From a virus: 40,790 bases of DNA. Every line of letters starts with the position of its first letter. The stretch's first letter is position 1. Location of the stretch: positions 1-40,790 of the IMG/VR virus record IMGVR_UViG_3300030328_002071. The stretch is one strand, 5' to 3'. Positions 15,792 to 24,684 of the stretch are shown here, piece by piece. Below the pieces are notes generated by a model. The model worked only from the letters and a program-made list of their open reading frames with translations. It searched no databases and was not told the DNA's origin. Position numbers and translations under genes: made by a program.

Positions 15792-16004
15792 ATGTCAGAA
15801 AATAATCAAATTCGTGTTCCTCAACAACGAGAAATAGAAGCATTACACACATTAAAGTTTGCTCATAACTATGATATAAACTTTACAGTTCAAAGTAATA
15901 AAAAAGATTTTTTAGATGCTTTAATGGAAATAGATTCATCTGAGTTAGGTGATCAAATAAAAGCATTAATAAAATCTGAGGATAGACAATACACAGTAGA
16001 ATAG
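15792..16004 (+). CDS. Unknown small protein, 70 aa
   Basis: A 70-residue soluble, charged, mainly helical protein starting 3 bases after the chaperone-like gene. Residues 10-30 (QREIEALHTLKFAHNYDINF) and 36-65 look like helices. It has no motif I recognise. It may be a fibre-associated chaperone subunit by location. Confidence 0.6.
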   Translation: MSENNQIRVPQQREIEALHTLKFAHNYDINFTVQSNKKDFLDALMEIDSSELGDQIKALIKSEDRQYTVE

Positions 16005-16010
16005 TGTAAA

Positions 16011-16038
16011 TTGTCTATATTAGGAGTAATGTAGACAA
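16011..16038 (+). promoter_or_regulatory. Hairpin holding a ribosome-binding site in its loop
   Basis: TTGTCTA (16011-16017) and TAGACAA (16032-16038) are exact inverted repeats. The 14-base loop contains AGGAG (16022-16026), and the last A of the right arm is the A of the start codon of the next gene. A further TAGACAAT lies at 15983-15990. The structure could present or hide the ribosome site. Confidence 0.55.
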
Positions 16039-16670
16039 TGGCATTTGGCTTTACATCATATTCAGAAGACACTTATGCAAGTTCTGGTGAGTTTACAAAA
16101 AGCGAAACTGTTTCTGTAACAGGTGTTGCAGGTACAGGGCAAATAGGTAATGCTCACGCAGGTCAATTTGTAACAGTATTACCAACAGGCGTACAAGCAC
16201 AAGTACAAGTAGGAAATCTTGGGTTATTTGCGACAGGCGTTTTTGGCACAATTTCTCTTGGGCCTTATTCTATTGCTACTGAAGAAAATGTCACTATTAT
16301 ATTAGAAACTCCTTTAACAGCAACAACTCAACTTGGAAATGAAACTCTTAGCTTAGATTGCGTTTTAACTATGACAGGAGTACAAGCTAATGCTTCTGTT
16401 AATTCTGTTGGATTTAAAATAGATGTTAGCACTAGCGTAACAGGAGTAACGGGAAATACTTCTTTAGGTTCAGGTTCTACAGTACATACAGGAGTTACAT
16501 CCTTCCCATCAGGAGTTTCAGCATCAACAGCAATAGGTACTGTAAGTATATCATTAAGTGCCGATGTTGATGTTACTGGAGTTTTTGCTTCAGTATCTAC
16601 ATCAAATGTGTTAGTTTGGAGTGAAATTGATACAAGTCAAAACCCAAATTGGACTGAGATTGCAGCATAA
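16038..16670 (+). CDS. Repetitive beta-rich virion protein
   Basis: A 210-residue protein almost free of charged residues and made of repeated strands of the form V(T/P)GV-x-A-x-(A/V)-x-x-G-x-(V/L), for example VTGVAGTGQIGN, LPTGVQAQVQVGNLGL, MTGVQANASVNSVG and VTGVTGNTSLGSG. This gives about six units of roughly 25-30 residues. The C-terminus is VWSEIDTSQNPNWTEI, a paired 'W-x-x-I' ending typical of several marine phage structural proteins. It probably forms an elongated fibre or a surface decoration. The ribosome site lies in a hairpin loop (16011-16038). Confidence 0.65.
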   Translation: MAFGFTSYSEDTYASSGEFTKSETVSVTGVAGTGQIGNAHAGQFVTVLPTGVQAQVQVGNLGLFATGVFGTISLGPYSIATEENVTIILETPLTATTQLGNETLSLDCVLTMTGVQANASVNSVGFKIDVSTSVTGVTGNTSLGSGSTVHTGVTSFPSGVSASTAIGTVSISLSADVDVTGVFASVSTSNVLVWSEIDTSQNPNWTEIAA

Positions 16671-16681
16671 AGGATTAAGTA

Positions 16682-17737
16682 ATGGCTACATTTAGTAATT
16701 TAGGATTAAAATTAATAGCTCAAGGTGATGAAGCAGGTACTTGGGGTACAACTACTAATACAAATTTAGATATTGTTGATGAAAGTTTTCAATATAATTC
16801 AAAAAATTTTACATCTGATGCAAATTTAACAATTACAGTTGCAAATGCAACAACAGGTTCATCAGGTTCTCCTAGTGGTCGTGAACAAATTTTAGAATTT
16901 ACTGATACAGGAACTGTTCTTACAGCTTCAAGAAATGTTATTATACAACCATCTACATTAAAAAAAATGTGGTTATTTAAAAACTCAACTGCCCAAAGTC
17001 TTGTATTAAAAATGTCAAATGGAGATTCTGGAATAATAATAGCAGCAGGTAAAGATGCTCTTTTGTATTCTACAGGTGCAGGAGCTATGAAACAATCCGA
17101 ATCAGCTTCACCAGGTGTTACTCAAGTTACAGGAACTGCTAATCAAATAGTAACGAGTGCTACAACAGGAAATGTTGGTTTGACTTTAGATGGCAGTATT
17201 ATGAGAAAAATAGCATCAGGAAATGCTGCAACAGGTACTGTTACTAATAATTTTTATAATGGAACTAATTATAATAAATATAAATTTACAGGTTCTTTGC
17301 AAATGACCATAAATAGTGCAGGAAATTTAACCATTCAACCAATAACAACTGGTAATGCTACAGGTGTAGGAAACTTTTTAGGATCAGGAATGAGAACTGA
17401 TTTAGGCAGCAATAGTTTAACTACCGCACAACTTACAAATGGTGCAACAAGTTCATGGACAGTTCCTTTAAGTGGTGTTGGCTCATCTAATCAACAAGAT
17501 GTTTGGTGGGAGATTAATTTACAAAGAGACCCAACTTATCAATCTGGTAATGGTTATCCTTATTATGGATTTGGTAAAATTTATTCAAGATCAGGTAAAG
17601 ATGCAGATAAGTCTTATGTAGTAGAGGTTTCTATGGGAGCTACAAATAATGGTTCTTGGAATACATTTGGTGGTTTAAGATTTACAACACCTGCTAATGT
17701 TATATCAGGTCATTATTTAATAGAAGCTAGTAATTAA
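16682..17737 (+). CDS. Tail fibre-like protein, 351 aa
   Basis: A 351-residue protein whose N-terminus (ATFSNLGLKLIAQGDEAGTW, then GTTTNTNLDIVDES) is a characteristic start of fibre or tail-tip proteins in marine phages. Residues 15-135 seem to be one beta-rich domain (NSTAQSLVLKMSNGDSG, IIIAAGKDALLYSTGAGAMK). The C-terminal half is Asn/Gly/Thr-rich with Trp/Tyr clusters (NGYPYYGFGKIYSRSGKDAD). It does not carry the TDGSG unit of the four-gene array, so it belongs to another fibre family. It is followed by the membrane protein genes. Confidence 0.7.
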   Translation: MATFSNLGLKLIAQGDEAGTWGTTTNTNLDIVDESFQYNSKNFTSDANLTITVANATTGSSGSPSGREQILEFTDTGTVLTASRNVIIQPSTLKKMWLFKNSTAQSLVLKMSNGDSGIIIAAGKDALLYSTGAGAMKQSESASPGVTQVTGTANQIVTSATTGNVGLTLDGSIMRKIASGNAATGTVTNNFYNGTNYNKYKFTGSLQMTINSAGNLTIQPITTGNATGVGNFLGSGMRTDLGSNSLTTAQLTNGATSSWTVPLSGVGSSNQQDVWWEINLQRDPTYQSGNGYPYYGFGKIYSRSGKDADKSYVVEVSMGATNNGSWNTFGGLRFTTPANVISGHYLIEASN

Positions 17738-17749
17738 TAGGGGTTATAC

Positions 17750-17959
17750 ATGGCTAAAGTAACTGTTGCAGAAGTAGACAAAAAAGTTGCCGTAATTGAA
17801 CAACAGTTAGTTGACCATGTAAAATCGTGTGAACAATTAGCAGAAGAAACATTAGAAAGAGTTAAAAGATTAGAATATTTTATTATAGCTACTCTCTTAT
17901 CAGTAGTGGGGGGAACTGTATTAGTAGTAGCTCAACTTATTACAAGAAGTTTAAATTAG
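17750..17959 (+). CDS. XhlA-like coiled-coil membrane protein
   Basis: A 69-residue protein with an N-terminal coiled coil (about 5-42, EVDKKVAVIEQQLVDHVKSC and onward) and one C-terminal membrane segment (about 43-63, FIIATLLSVVGGTVLVVAQL). This layout matches hemolysin XhlA-like/holin-associated small phage proteins. It is the first of three consecutive membrane protein genes, so a role in lysis is plausible. The start is set by the ATG after GGGGTTATAC. No endolysin is adjacent. Confidence 0.6.
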   Translation: MAKVTVAEVDKKVAVIEQQLVDHVKSCEQLAEETLERVKRLEYFIIATLLSVVGGTVLVVAQLITRSLN

Positions 17960-17967
17960 GAGAAAAT

Positions 17968-18159
17968 ATGTTAAACAAAATATTAGAAGCAATTAAATCA
18001 AATGTATGTACATTAACTGAATGGACAAAAGAACCCCATATAACTTTGGGCGTTTCTTGGTTACTTTTAGCTATAGGGTATTTTTTATCTTCAATTACTT
18101 TATTTATTATAGCTTTAACTTTAGGTGGATACGGAGTCTATCTAATATCTAAGGGGTAA
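17968..18159 (+). CDS. Small two-TM membrane protein, holin-like
   Basis: A 63-residue protein with a polar N-terminal 24 residues (one Cys) and two hydrophobic stretches: about 25-41 (ITLGVSWLLLAIGYFL) and 43-60 (ITLFIIALTLGGYGVYLI). An AGGAG site precedes it, and only 8 bases separate it from the preceding gene. It could be a class II-like holin or an antiholin for the 3TM protein that follows. I see only topology, not a family motif. Confidence 0.6.
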   Translation: MLNKILEAIKSNVCTLTEWTKEPHITLGVSWLLLAIGYFLSSITLFIIALTLGGYGVYLISKG

Positions 18160-18161
18160 TT

Positions 18162-18632
18162 ATGCTATCACTTTTTGGCAGTTTACTCGGCTTTGGAACT
18201 TCTTTTCTCCCCTCAATTCTTTCATTCTTAGAACAAGGACAGAAAAATCGTCACCAATTAAAGTTATTAGATGCACAGGCAAAACACGCTGAAGTTCTTA
18301 GTAAATTAAAAGTAGAAGAACTTGACGCACAAGCTGATGTATCTGAAGCTGAAAACATATATAAACACGCAACTGAATTAGCTAAAGCTAATAAATCATC
18401 TTTTGTGTCTGCCTTACAAGCATCTGTTAGACCTGTAATTACTTATTTCTTTTTTGTAGTATTTGGTCTTATTAAAGGATTAGCTGTTTATGTAGCTATA
18501 CAAGAAGGCGATGATGCTTATCAAGCTATTATAAATAGCTGGGATGAAGAATCAAAAATTTTATTTTCGACCATTATTTCATTCTGGTTTGGGCAAAGGG
18601 GTATGAAAGCTATTAGAAAGGCAATGAAATAA
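18162..18632 (+). CDS. 3TM-type holin
   Basis: A 156-residue protein. A hydrophobic N-terminal segment (about 3-22, LFGSLLGFGTSFLPSILSFL) is followed by a long charged helix (25-80), then two membrane segments: 91-112 (PVITYFFFVVFGLIKGLAVY and onward) and 132-146 (ILFSTIISFWFGQRGMKA). The ASVRP-TM ... ISFWFGQRGMKAI pattern is that of the 3TM holin family known from gene transfer agents and marine phages, which permeabilise the inner membrane at lysis. Two small membrane protein genes precede it and the nozzle gene begins 1 base after its stop. Confidence 0.75.
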   Translation: MLSLFGSLLGFGTSFLPSILSFLEQGQKNRHQLKLLDAQAKHAEVLSKLKVEELDAQADVSEAENIYKHATELAKANKSSFVSALQASVRPVITYFFFVVFGLIKGLAVYVAIQEGDDAYQAIINSWDEESKILFSTIISFWFGQRGMKAIRKAMK

Positions 18633-18633
18633 A

Positions 18634-20829
18634 ATGCCTTATACTGATATCACACCGCCACCAGGTCTTAATAAAATTGGTTCTCGTTATACTGCTAGAA
18701 ATCAATGGTTTAATGGTAATTTAGTTCGTTTTTTTAACGGAATCCCTGAAAAACTTGGAGGATGGACAAATTGGATAACTCTTTCTACAGGAGATTATAG
18801 TAATTCAAGTGTTCGTTCTATATATTTATATAGAGCTAATGATAATACTAGATATACAGGTATAGGAACTACATCAAGATATTCTATAGTAGAAGGTACA
18901 GTACCATCAGATATTACACCTGTAACAACTTTAGTTTTTGGTACAAATCCTGTTGCAAGTACTAATACTAAAAATACTTATACTTTTACAACAACAACAT
19001 CTCATGGATTATCTTCAGGAGATTTAGTAAAAATATCAGGATTAACAGGAACAATAGGCGGACAAGATTTAACTTATTTTAATGCTGTTGCTAGTGATTC
19101 GTTTAGCACACAAACAGTACTTTCCACACCATCAACAACTACTTTTCAATTAACAGGTAATGCAACTGCAAATGCTTCAACTACAGGAGGAGGTGCATCA
19201 GTTACAGGTTTAGCTTATTTAGATGTTGGTTCTAGTAGTTATAGTGCAGGTACAGGATGGGGAGCAGGTGATTGGGGTGGATTAATAGATAATACAGCAT
19301 GGGGTAGTACAGCCGCTATAGATTATAAAAATCAATTGAGATTATGGTCTGAAGATAATTTTGGCGATGATTTAATTATAAATCCTAGAGGTGGACCTAT
19401 TTACTATTGGGATAAATCAGCAGGAACATCTACTAGAGCAGAATTAATATCAACAAAATCTCAAACTATACCGCCAATTACATCTACTGATATAGCTAGT
19501 ACAACATTATCTGCACCTCTTACATCTACTGCAACAACAATAAATGTAGCTTCAACTGATGGTTTTTATTTAGCTAATGGTTATATAATTATAGATAAAG
19601 AAGTTATTTATTATGCAAATACTACAGCAACTTCATTTACAGGTTGTGTAAGAGGAAAAAATAATACCAAAGCAGCTAGCCACAGTAACAGTACTGCGGT
19701 TAAGCAATATGAATCAAACGCACCTTTCTTTTCTTTACAAGTATTAACAAGTGACCAAGATGGTCATTGTATTGCATTTGGTTGTAATCCATATTTACAA
19801 GACGATATTAATCCTATGCATATAAGATGGTCTGATACACAAAATGCAATGGATTGGACACCAAGAGCTACAAATTCCGCAGGTGGTGTTGATTTAAGTA
19901 GTGGGTCAGAAATAGTAGGTGCTTTATCAGGTAGACAAGAAATACTTATATGGACAGATAAAGCTATGTATTCAATGAAATTTATTGGTGGAGAATTTGT
20001 ATTTAGTTTTACAGAAATACAAGATGGTATCACAATGATATCACCAAGAGCAGCTTCAAATGCAGGTGCAAATACATACTTTATGGGAGAAAGAGGATTT
20101 TATAGATATTCAGGTGCTGTTGAACCAATACCATGCCCTGTTCAAAATTATATATTTGATGATTTAGATGTTAGTGAGCAACAAAAAGTATTTAGTGTTT
20201 CAAATCCTAGATATAATGAAGTTTGGTGGTTTTATCCAAGTAATGAAATGAATACCCTATACTCAGGAAGTGGAACAGCTAATTCTGATTTATTACAAGC
20301 AACAGACAGAAAAGACCCAACAAGATGCGTAATTTATAATTATGTAGAAAATACATGGTCTCTTTCTAATATGTGGAGATCAGCAGGTGCAACTGCATAT
20401 GAAGAAGATTATATGTTATTAGGTCAACAATTTAATACAGATAATATTTTTATTGTTAAACAAGATGATGGCGATAGAGCTAATAGTTTATCTGCTGATG
20501 CTGAAGGTGTTAATTTTACTTCATTTATAGAAAGCGGATCATTGCCTATAGAAGATGGAGAAAATTTTGTAGCAATAAAATCTTTAATACATGATATGGA
20601 AATCGGTGGGCAAACTCAATCAGATGTTACAGCAAAATTGTCAGTAAGTAATTATCCAAGCGAATCACCTACAACATCTTCTACCAATAATGTATCAAAT
20701 GAAACTACAAAAGTTGATGTTCGTGCAAGAGGAAGGTCTGCTGTACTAAGATATGAACATGATGAACAAGATGCTTTTTTTAAATTATATGGTATTAGAG
20801 CTAACATACATCCAGATGGTAAACGATAA
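18634..20829 (+). CDS. Tail nozzle / P22 gp10-like stabilisation protein
   Basis: A 731-residue protein, mainly beta. The N-terminus (PPPGLNKIGSRYTARNQWFN, then GNLVRFFNGIPEKLGGW) is the recognisable start of podovirus packaged-DNA stabilisation or tubular tail proteins: a 'R-W-x-G-N-x-V-R-F-x-x-G-x-P-E-K-x-G-G-W' run. Inside are a Ser/Thr-rich insertion (about 90-200) and a propeller-like section with GREILIWTDKAMYSMKF-like strands (SGRQEILIWTDKAMYSMKFI) and ISPRAASNAGANTYFMGERG. The C-terminal part has NYVENTWSLSNMWRSAGATA. Such a protein closes the portal channel and forms the tail conduit. The next gene starts by TAATG overlap. Confidence 0.8.
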   Translation: MPYTDITPPPGLNKIGSRYTARNQWFNGNLVRFFNGIPEKLGGWTNWITLSTGDYSNSSVRSIYLYRANDNTRYTGIGTTSRYSIVEGTVPSDITPVTTLVFGTNPVASTNTKNTYTFTTTTSHGLSSGDLVKISGLTGTIGGQDLTYFNAVASDSFSTQTVLSTPSTTTFQLTGNATANASTTGGGASVTGLAYLDVGSSSYSAGTGWGAGDWGGLIDNTAWGSTAAIDYKNQLRLWSEDNFGDDLIINPRGGPIYYWDKSAGTSTRAELISTKSQTIPPITSTDIASTTLSAPLTSTATTINVASTDGFYLANGYIIIDKEVIYYANTTATSFTGCVRGKNNTKAASHSNSTAVKQYESNAPFFSLQVLTSDQDGHCIAFGCNPYLQDDINPMHIRWSDTQNAMDWTPRATNSAGGVDLSSGSEIVGALSGRQEILIWTDKAMYSMKFIGGEFVFSFTEIQDGITMISPRAASNAGANTYFMGERGFYRYSGAVEPIPCPVQNYIFDDLDVSEQQKVFSVSNPRYNEVWWFYPSNEMNTLYSGSGTANSDLLQATDRKDPTRCVIYNYVENTWSLSNMWRSAGATAYEEDYMLLGQQFNTDNIFIVKQDDGDRANSLSADAEGVNFTSFIESGSLPIEDGENFVAIKSLIHDMEIGGQTQSDVTAKLSVSNYPSESPTTSSTNNVSNETTKVDVRARGRSAVLRYEHDEQDAFFKLYGIRANIHPDGKR

Positions 20830-21029
20830 TGGTAAGACAAACTTTAAGACCTGCTAAACAAGATTATACTCAAGTTGATGAAAATTTATTTCGTGAACAA
20901 ATTACAAATTTTATGAATGAAATTGATAATAGAGTTACTAATATAGAGAACATAAAAACAACAACAAGTGCTAAAAGTGTGAGAAGAATGCAACTTTTAC
21001 TACTTGGTGCACCTAAATGGACAAATTAA
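20829..21029 (+). CDS. Small coiled-coil structural protein, 66 aa
   Basis: A 66-residue protein coupled to the nozzle gene by TAATG. Residues 10-45 form a likely helix or coiled coil (NLFREQITNFMNEIDNRVTN), followed by a Lys/Ser/Arg-rich linker and a hydrophobic end (RRMQLLLLGAPKWTN). It might be a tail-tip or needle-associated peptide. Function is not recognised. Confidence 0.6.
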   Translation: MVRQTLRPAKQDYTQVDENLFREQITNFMNEIDNRVTNIENIKTTTSAKSVRRMQLLLLGAPKWTN

Positions 21030-21392
21030 ATGGCAGATAATTTTAAAGTTTTAGCTCAATTAAATCCTAGTGCGGCAACAGCAACAACTTTATATACTGT
21101 TCCTAGAAGAGAAGGAACAGGTGCAGATACAAAATATCCTGCACAAACAACTATTAGTTCATTAGTAGTATGTAATAGACACGCATCAAGTGCTGATACA
21201 TTCAGAGTTAGAATAAAAGTAAAAAATGCTAGTGACGATAACAAACAATTTATATATTATGATAAAAGTGTTAATGCTAAAGATACACTTGCGGCTGTTA
21301 TAGGAATTACTTTAAGTGAATCTGATGTAATAGAAGTATATGCTACTAATGGCACTTTAAGTTTTAACTTATTTGGAGTAGAAACAACATAA
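21030..21392 (+). CDS. Beta-rich structural protein, 120 aa
   Basis: A 120-residue beta-rich protein beginning directly after the previous stop. It contains ADNFKVLAQLNPSAATATTL followed by YTVPRREGTG, then TTISSLVVCNRHASSADTFR, VRIKVKNASDDNKQFIYYDK and a closing TLSFNLFGVE. The 'TTLYTVP ... SSLVVCN ... FRVRIK' pattern is common in small virion proteins of marine phages, probably a jelly-roll-like fold on the tail. It ends by TAATG overlap with the 950-aa internal protein gene. Confidence 0.65.
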   Translation: MADNFKVLAQLNPSAATATTLYTVPRREGTGADTKYPAQTTISSLVVCNRHASSADTFRVRIKVKNASDDNKQFIYYDKSVNAKDTLAAVIGITLSESDVIEVYATNGTLSFNLFGVETT

Positions 21393-24244
21393 TGAATAAA
21401 AAATTACCTTATAAGGATTTAGCAGATACAGTAGCAAGTCGAGGTCGTTATGGCGATACTACTCTTATTCATGTAAATCCAATTGAAGTTGAAGGATTGG
21501 CAAGTCTTATGCCTTTAACAAGAAATCCAGATACAGGATATCCTGAAGCATTCTTACCATTATTAGCACCTTTCATAGGTACAGCATTAGGATCAGCTTT
21601 GGGAGCAGGAGCGGGTCTTTCAGGTTTAGCTTTAACTGCCGCAGGAGCAGGTGGATCAGCTCTAGCAACAACAGCAGCTACAGGTAGTGTTGAAGAAGGT
21701 TTATTAGCAGGTCTTACAGGATTTGGTTTAGGAAGTGCAATGCAAGGAGCGGGTAATGTACTTGGAACACAAGGTGCTGAAGCAGCAATTGCACAAAATT
21801 TAACTCCAGATGCATTAGCAAATACAGCAAATTTACCAGATTTAGGCAAAAATTTAGTTGGCGGAGATAAACTATTATCAACACAAGCAGAAGCAGCACT
21901 AAATGCATTACCAACAAATACTATACCACAATCAACAGAAGCATTTGTAAATCGATTTGGTGGCGATGCAATTAGTAAGGGCGTTCCAAATACTACAGCA
22001 GATATTGCAAAAGAAGCATATGCATCAGCACCTAGAGATTTAAGTCTATTTGGTCAAGAAGGTGGAACTAAAGCATTTTTAGGTCAAACATTAAAACCAT
22101 CAAATCTAATTCCTACAGCTGCAGGACTAGGTGGAATTGCAGTAGAACAAGATAGAAAAGCATTTGAACAAGCTAATCAGTTTGCAAAAGATGAAAGAGT
22201 AAGAAAAAGAGAACAAGCATTAAGAGATTATCAAGAGCAAATTCCTGGCGTTTCAACTCTACCAACACCAGGTTATGCACCAGGTCTTAATAATAATTAT
22301 GCACAATCTCCTAGTATAGGAAGAGGAAATATATTTGGAGCAGAAGGTGGTAGAGTAAAAAGAATGAGATTTAAAAATGCTGGTGATGTAAATATACCAG
22401 GTCTTACATATAATGAAGATGGTACAATAAATTATAATGGTCAGACTATAAATACAGATGGCTCAATTGTAAATACAGGTGGTTCAACTGTAAATACAGG
22501 TGGTTCAACTGTAACAACAGGACCAACAACAACAGCAGAAACTGCATCAGCACCTAATGCTCCGCCTTCATCAGATTGGTTAATGACTCCTGCTTATGAC
22601 CCTTATAGTGGAACAGGAACTAGAGGAAGAGGGTTAGCACCCACACCTCTTAATTATATGGCAGGATTTATGCCAGAATATCAATATGTTACAAACATAC
22701 AACCGACAGCAACATCATTAGGTGCTCTTGGAGCAGGAGGTTCTTATCAGACTCCTTTCGGCACTATAGAAGTACCTACAACTGAAGGTAATGTAAGCGT
22801 AGCTCAAGAAGACCCATCTGAATATGTTGGAGGAAGTGCATATAATGAATATCTTTTAGGTAATCAAGCAAAAGGTATGCCTTCTTATTTAGATTCATAT
22901 TTACAAAATCAACCTTATTATAGGTATCAAGATCAAGTATTAAATGATATTTGGGGTGGTGGAGGATATGGTACACCAGACTTTATGGGTTATGATCCAT
23001 ATGGTGGTTCACCTATTATGCCTCAACCTGTTAATCCTGTTAATCCTGTTAATCCATTACAATCAGAAGTTGATTCATTAAATTCAAGAATAAATGATTT
23101 ACTTACTCAAATAGAAGGTAAAGATTCAACAATAGCTGAAGAATTAGCTAAAGATCAAGCATCACAATTTGGAGCATCTACTGCTGATCCTAAATCAAAT
23201 TTAATAATACAAGATGGAGATTTAGCAGGAAAATTAAATATTGATAGTGATCTATTTGATTATTTAGATATAAGTCCTGAAGATAAAGCAGGAATACAAG
23301 AATATAATTATATACCAGGTTATGAACATTTTATGAGTGCTTATGAAGGAGATAATTTAACAGAACAAATTAATAGTTATATAAATCAAGAAACAGCAAA
23401 TTTAGGTGGTTTAAATACTGAAGTTAGTGCAGATGATGCATATATACCTCAAAATACATTTGATGAAAATCTTGGTGCTGTAGTAAATGAAATAAAACAA
23501 GAAGATGGTTCATATAAAGAATGGGCGGTTATACCTAATAAAGGTTATGTTGAAGTTGGATCATTTACAATTGATGCAGATGGCAACAAAGTATATGCAG
23601 ATAAAAAATATGCAGATGGCGGAAGAGTTAGATATGCAGAAGGAAGAGATGTAGAAATATCTACATTAGAAGATTATATGCAACCACTACCTTTTAATCC
23701 TGCTGATAGATTTGTAGGTTCTGATACACTTGATCCATCAAAATTTGATGCTTCTTTAGATACTAATATTGATCCAAATATAGAAGTAGACCAAGTAGAA
23801 ACATTAATGCAAAATCCTGTAATACAAGAAAAAATGTCTGAAGGAGATAGAGAACTGCTTAGAAACGCTTCTTATGTGATTTTAGGGCGTTTAGAAGATG
23901 ACGGGTCTGTTATACAGAGATTTGTAGAAATGTTCGGAGAAGAGGCGTATGAGCGTCTAAAGAGTGAATTAATGCCTGAGGGAGAACAAAACATTGGTTT
24001 AATAGAAGGAGAAGGCGGTGGAATGGATGATATGGTTGATGGTCAACTAGGCGACCAACAAAAAGTTGCTTTAAGTCCTGGCGAATATATCCTTCCTGCT
24101 GATGTTGTAAGTGATTTAGGCGATGGAAATAATGAACAGGGAGCGGCAATAATGGATGATTTTATGGAAAGAGTTAGAGTTTCTAAACATGGAACAACAG
24201 AACAACCCGATCCAATTAATTTAGATAGTGTGATGCCAGTATGA
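21392..24244 (+). CDS. Internal virion / ejection protein, 950 aa
   Basis: A large Gly/Ala/Asn-rich protein. Residues 45-110 are a long Gly/Ala hydrophobic section (LLAPFIGTALGSALGAGAGL and onward), which might insert into or cross membranes. Residue 320 region: GGRVKRMRF, with V322-F327 shared exactly with the next-but-one gene. Residues about 350-378 are a threefold NTGGSTV repeat. PVNPVNPVNP lies near residue 548. DGGRVRYAEGRD occurs near 744. The C-terminal domain (about 875-925) has GGGMDDMVDGQLGDQQKVAL, then SPGEYILPADVVSDLGDGN, a phrase frequent in marine podophage internal proteins. It is coupled to both neighbours (TAATG and ATGA). Confidence 0.7.
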   Translation: MNKKLPYKDLADTVASRGRYGDTTLIHVNPIEVEGLASLMPLTRNPDTGYPEAFLPLLAPFIGTALGSALGAGAGLSGLALTAAGAGGSALATTAATGSVEEGLLAGLTGFGLGSAMQGAGNVLGTQGAEAAIAQNLTPDALANTANLPDLGKNLVGGDKLLSTQAEAALNALPTNTIPQSTEAFVNRFGGDAISKGVPNTTADIAKEAYASAPRDLSLFGQEGGTKAFLGQTLKPSNLIPTAAGLGGIAVEQDRKAFEQANQFAKDERVRKREQALRDYQEQIPGVSTLPTPGYAPGLNNNYAQSPSIGRGNIFGAEGGRVKRMRFKNAGDVNIPGLTYNEDGTINYNGQTINTDGSIVNTGGSTVNTGGSTVTTGPTTTAETASAPNAPPSSDWLMTPAYDPYSGTGTRGRGLAPTPLNYMAGFMPEYQYVTNIQPTATSLGALGAGGSYQTPFGTIEVPTTEGNVSVAQEDPSEYVGGSAYNEYLLGNQAKGMPSYLDSYLQNQPYYRYQDQVLNDIWGGGGYGTPDFMGYDPYGGSPIMPQPVNPVNPVNPLQSEVDSLNSRINDLLTQIEGKDSTIAEELAKDQASQFGASTADPKSNLIIQDGDLAGKLNIDSDLFDYLDISPEDKAGIQEYNYIPGYEHFMSAYEGDNLTEQINSYINQETANLGGLNTEVSADDAYIPQNTFDENLGAVVNEIKQEDGSYKEWAVIPNKGYVEVGSFTIDADGNKVYADKKYADGGRVRYAEGRDVEISTLEDYMQPLPFNPADRFVGSDTLDPSKFDASLDTNIDPNIEVDQVETLMQNPVIQEKMSEGDRELLRNASYVILGRLEDDGSVIQRFVEMFGEEAYERLKSELMPEGEQNIGLIEGEGGGMDDMVDGQLGDQQKVALSPGEYILPADVVSDLGDGNNEQGAAIMDDFMERVRVSKHGTTEQPDPINLDSVMPV

Positions 24245-24684
24245 GTAAGATGACAATTAAAAATACTTTAGTTCAACCAAAAGATATACCAACTATTTGG
24301 TCTTTTGCTGAAAAACATTTAAAGAAAAGTGTAAATAGAAGTTATGGAAGAATAAGTTTAAATGATCTTTTTACTGAATGTGTAATGGGTCAAAGTCATT
24401 TATGGATATTCTATAGAGATGATCAGTATCCTGAATTAATAGGATGTGGTATTACACAAATAAATGATTATCCTTCAGGTCTTAGAATGTTAAATATTGA
24501 TCATTTAGCAGGTAAACATCAAGAATTATGGACTAAAGATGGTTTAGAAAAAGTAGAAAATTTTGCAAAAGATTCAGGTTGTGATGGAATAGAAGCATTA
24601 GGAAGACCTGGCTTTTGGAATTGGTTAAAAGATGATGATTGGGATAAAATAGCAGTAGCTTATCAGAAGAAGTTTGTACAATGA
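24241..24684 (+). CDS. GNAT-fold-like internal virion protein (T7 gp13-like position)
   Basis: A 147-residue protein with alternating strands and helices like a GNAT acyltransferase fold: DIPTIWSFAEKHLKKSVNRS (helix 1), LWIFYRDDQYPELIGCGITQ (central strands), LRMLNIDHLAGKHQELWTKD (strand and turn), then a helix and GIEALGRPGFWNWL. I see no clear acetyl-CoA Q/RxxGxG loop, so catalysis is doubtful. The T7 gp13-type proteins resemble this and also lie directly before the core ejection genes. ATGA overlaps on both sides couple it to them. Confidence 0.6.
   Translation: MSKMTIKNTLVQPKDIPTIWSFAEKHLKKSVNRSYGRISLNDLFTECVMGQSHLWIFYRDDQYPELIGCGITQINDYPSGLRMLNIDHLAGKHQELWTKDGLEKVENFAKDSGCDGIEALGRPGFWNWLKDDDWDKIAVAYQKKFVQ

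Noticed and set aside
10213-17737. Diversity-generating retroelement acting on the fibre genes
   Set aside because: No reverse transcriptase gene and no template/variable repeat pair was seen; fibre centres differ wholly rather than at scattered adenines.
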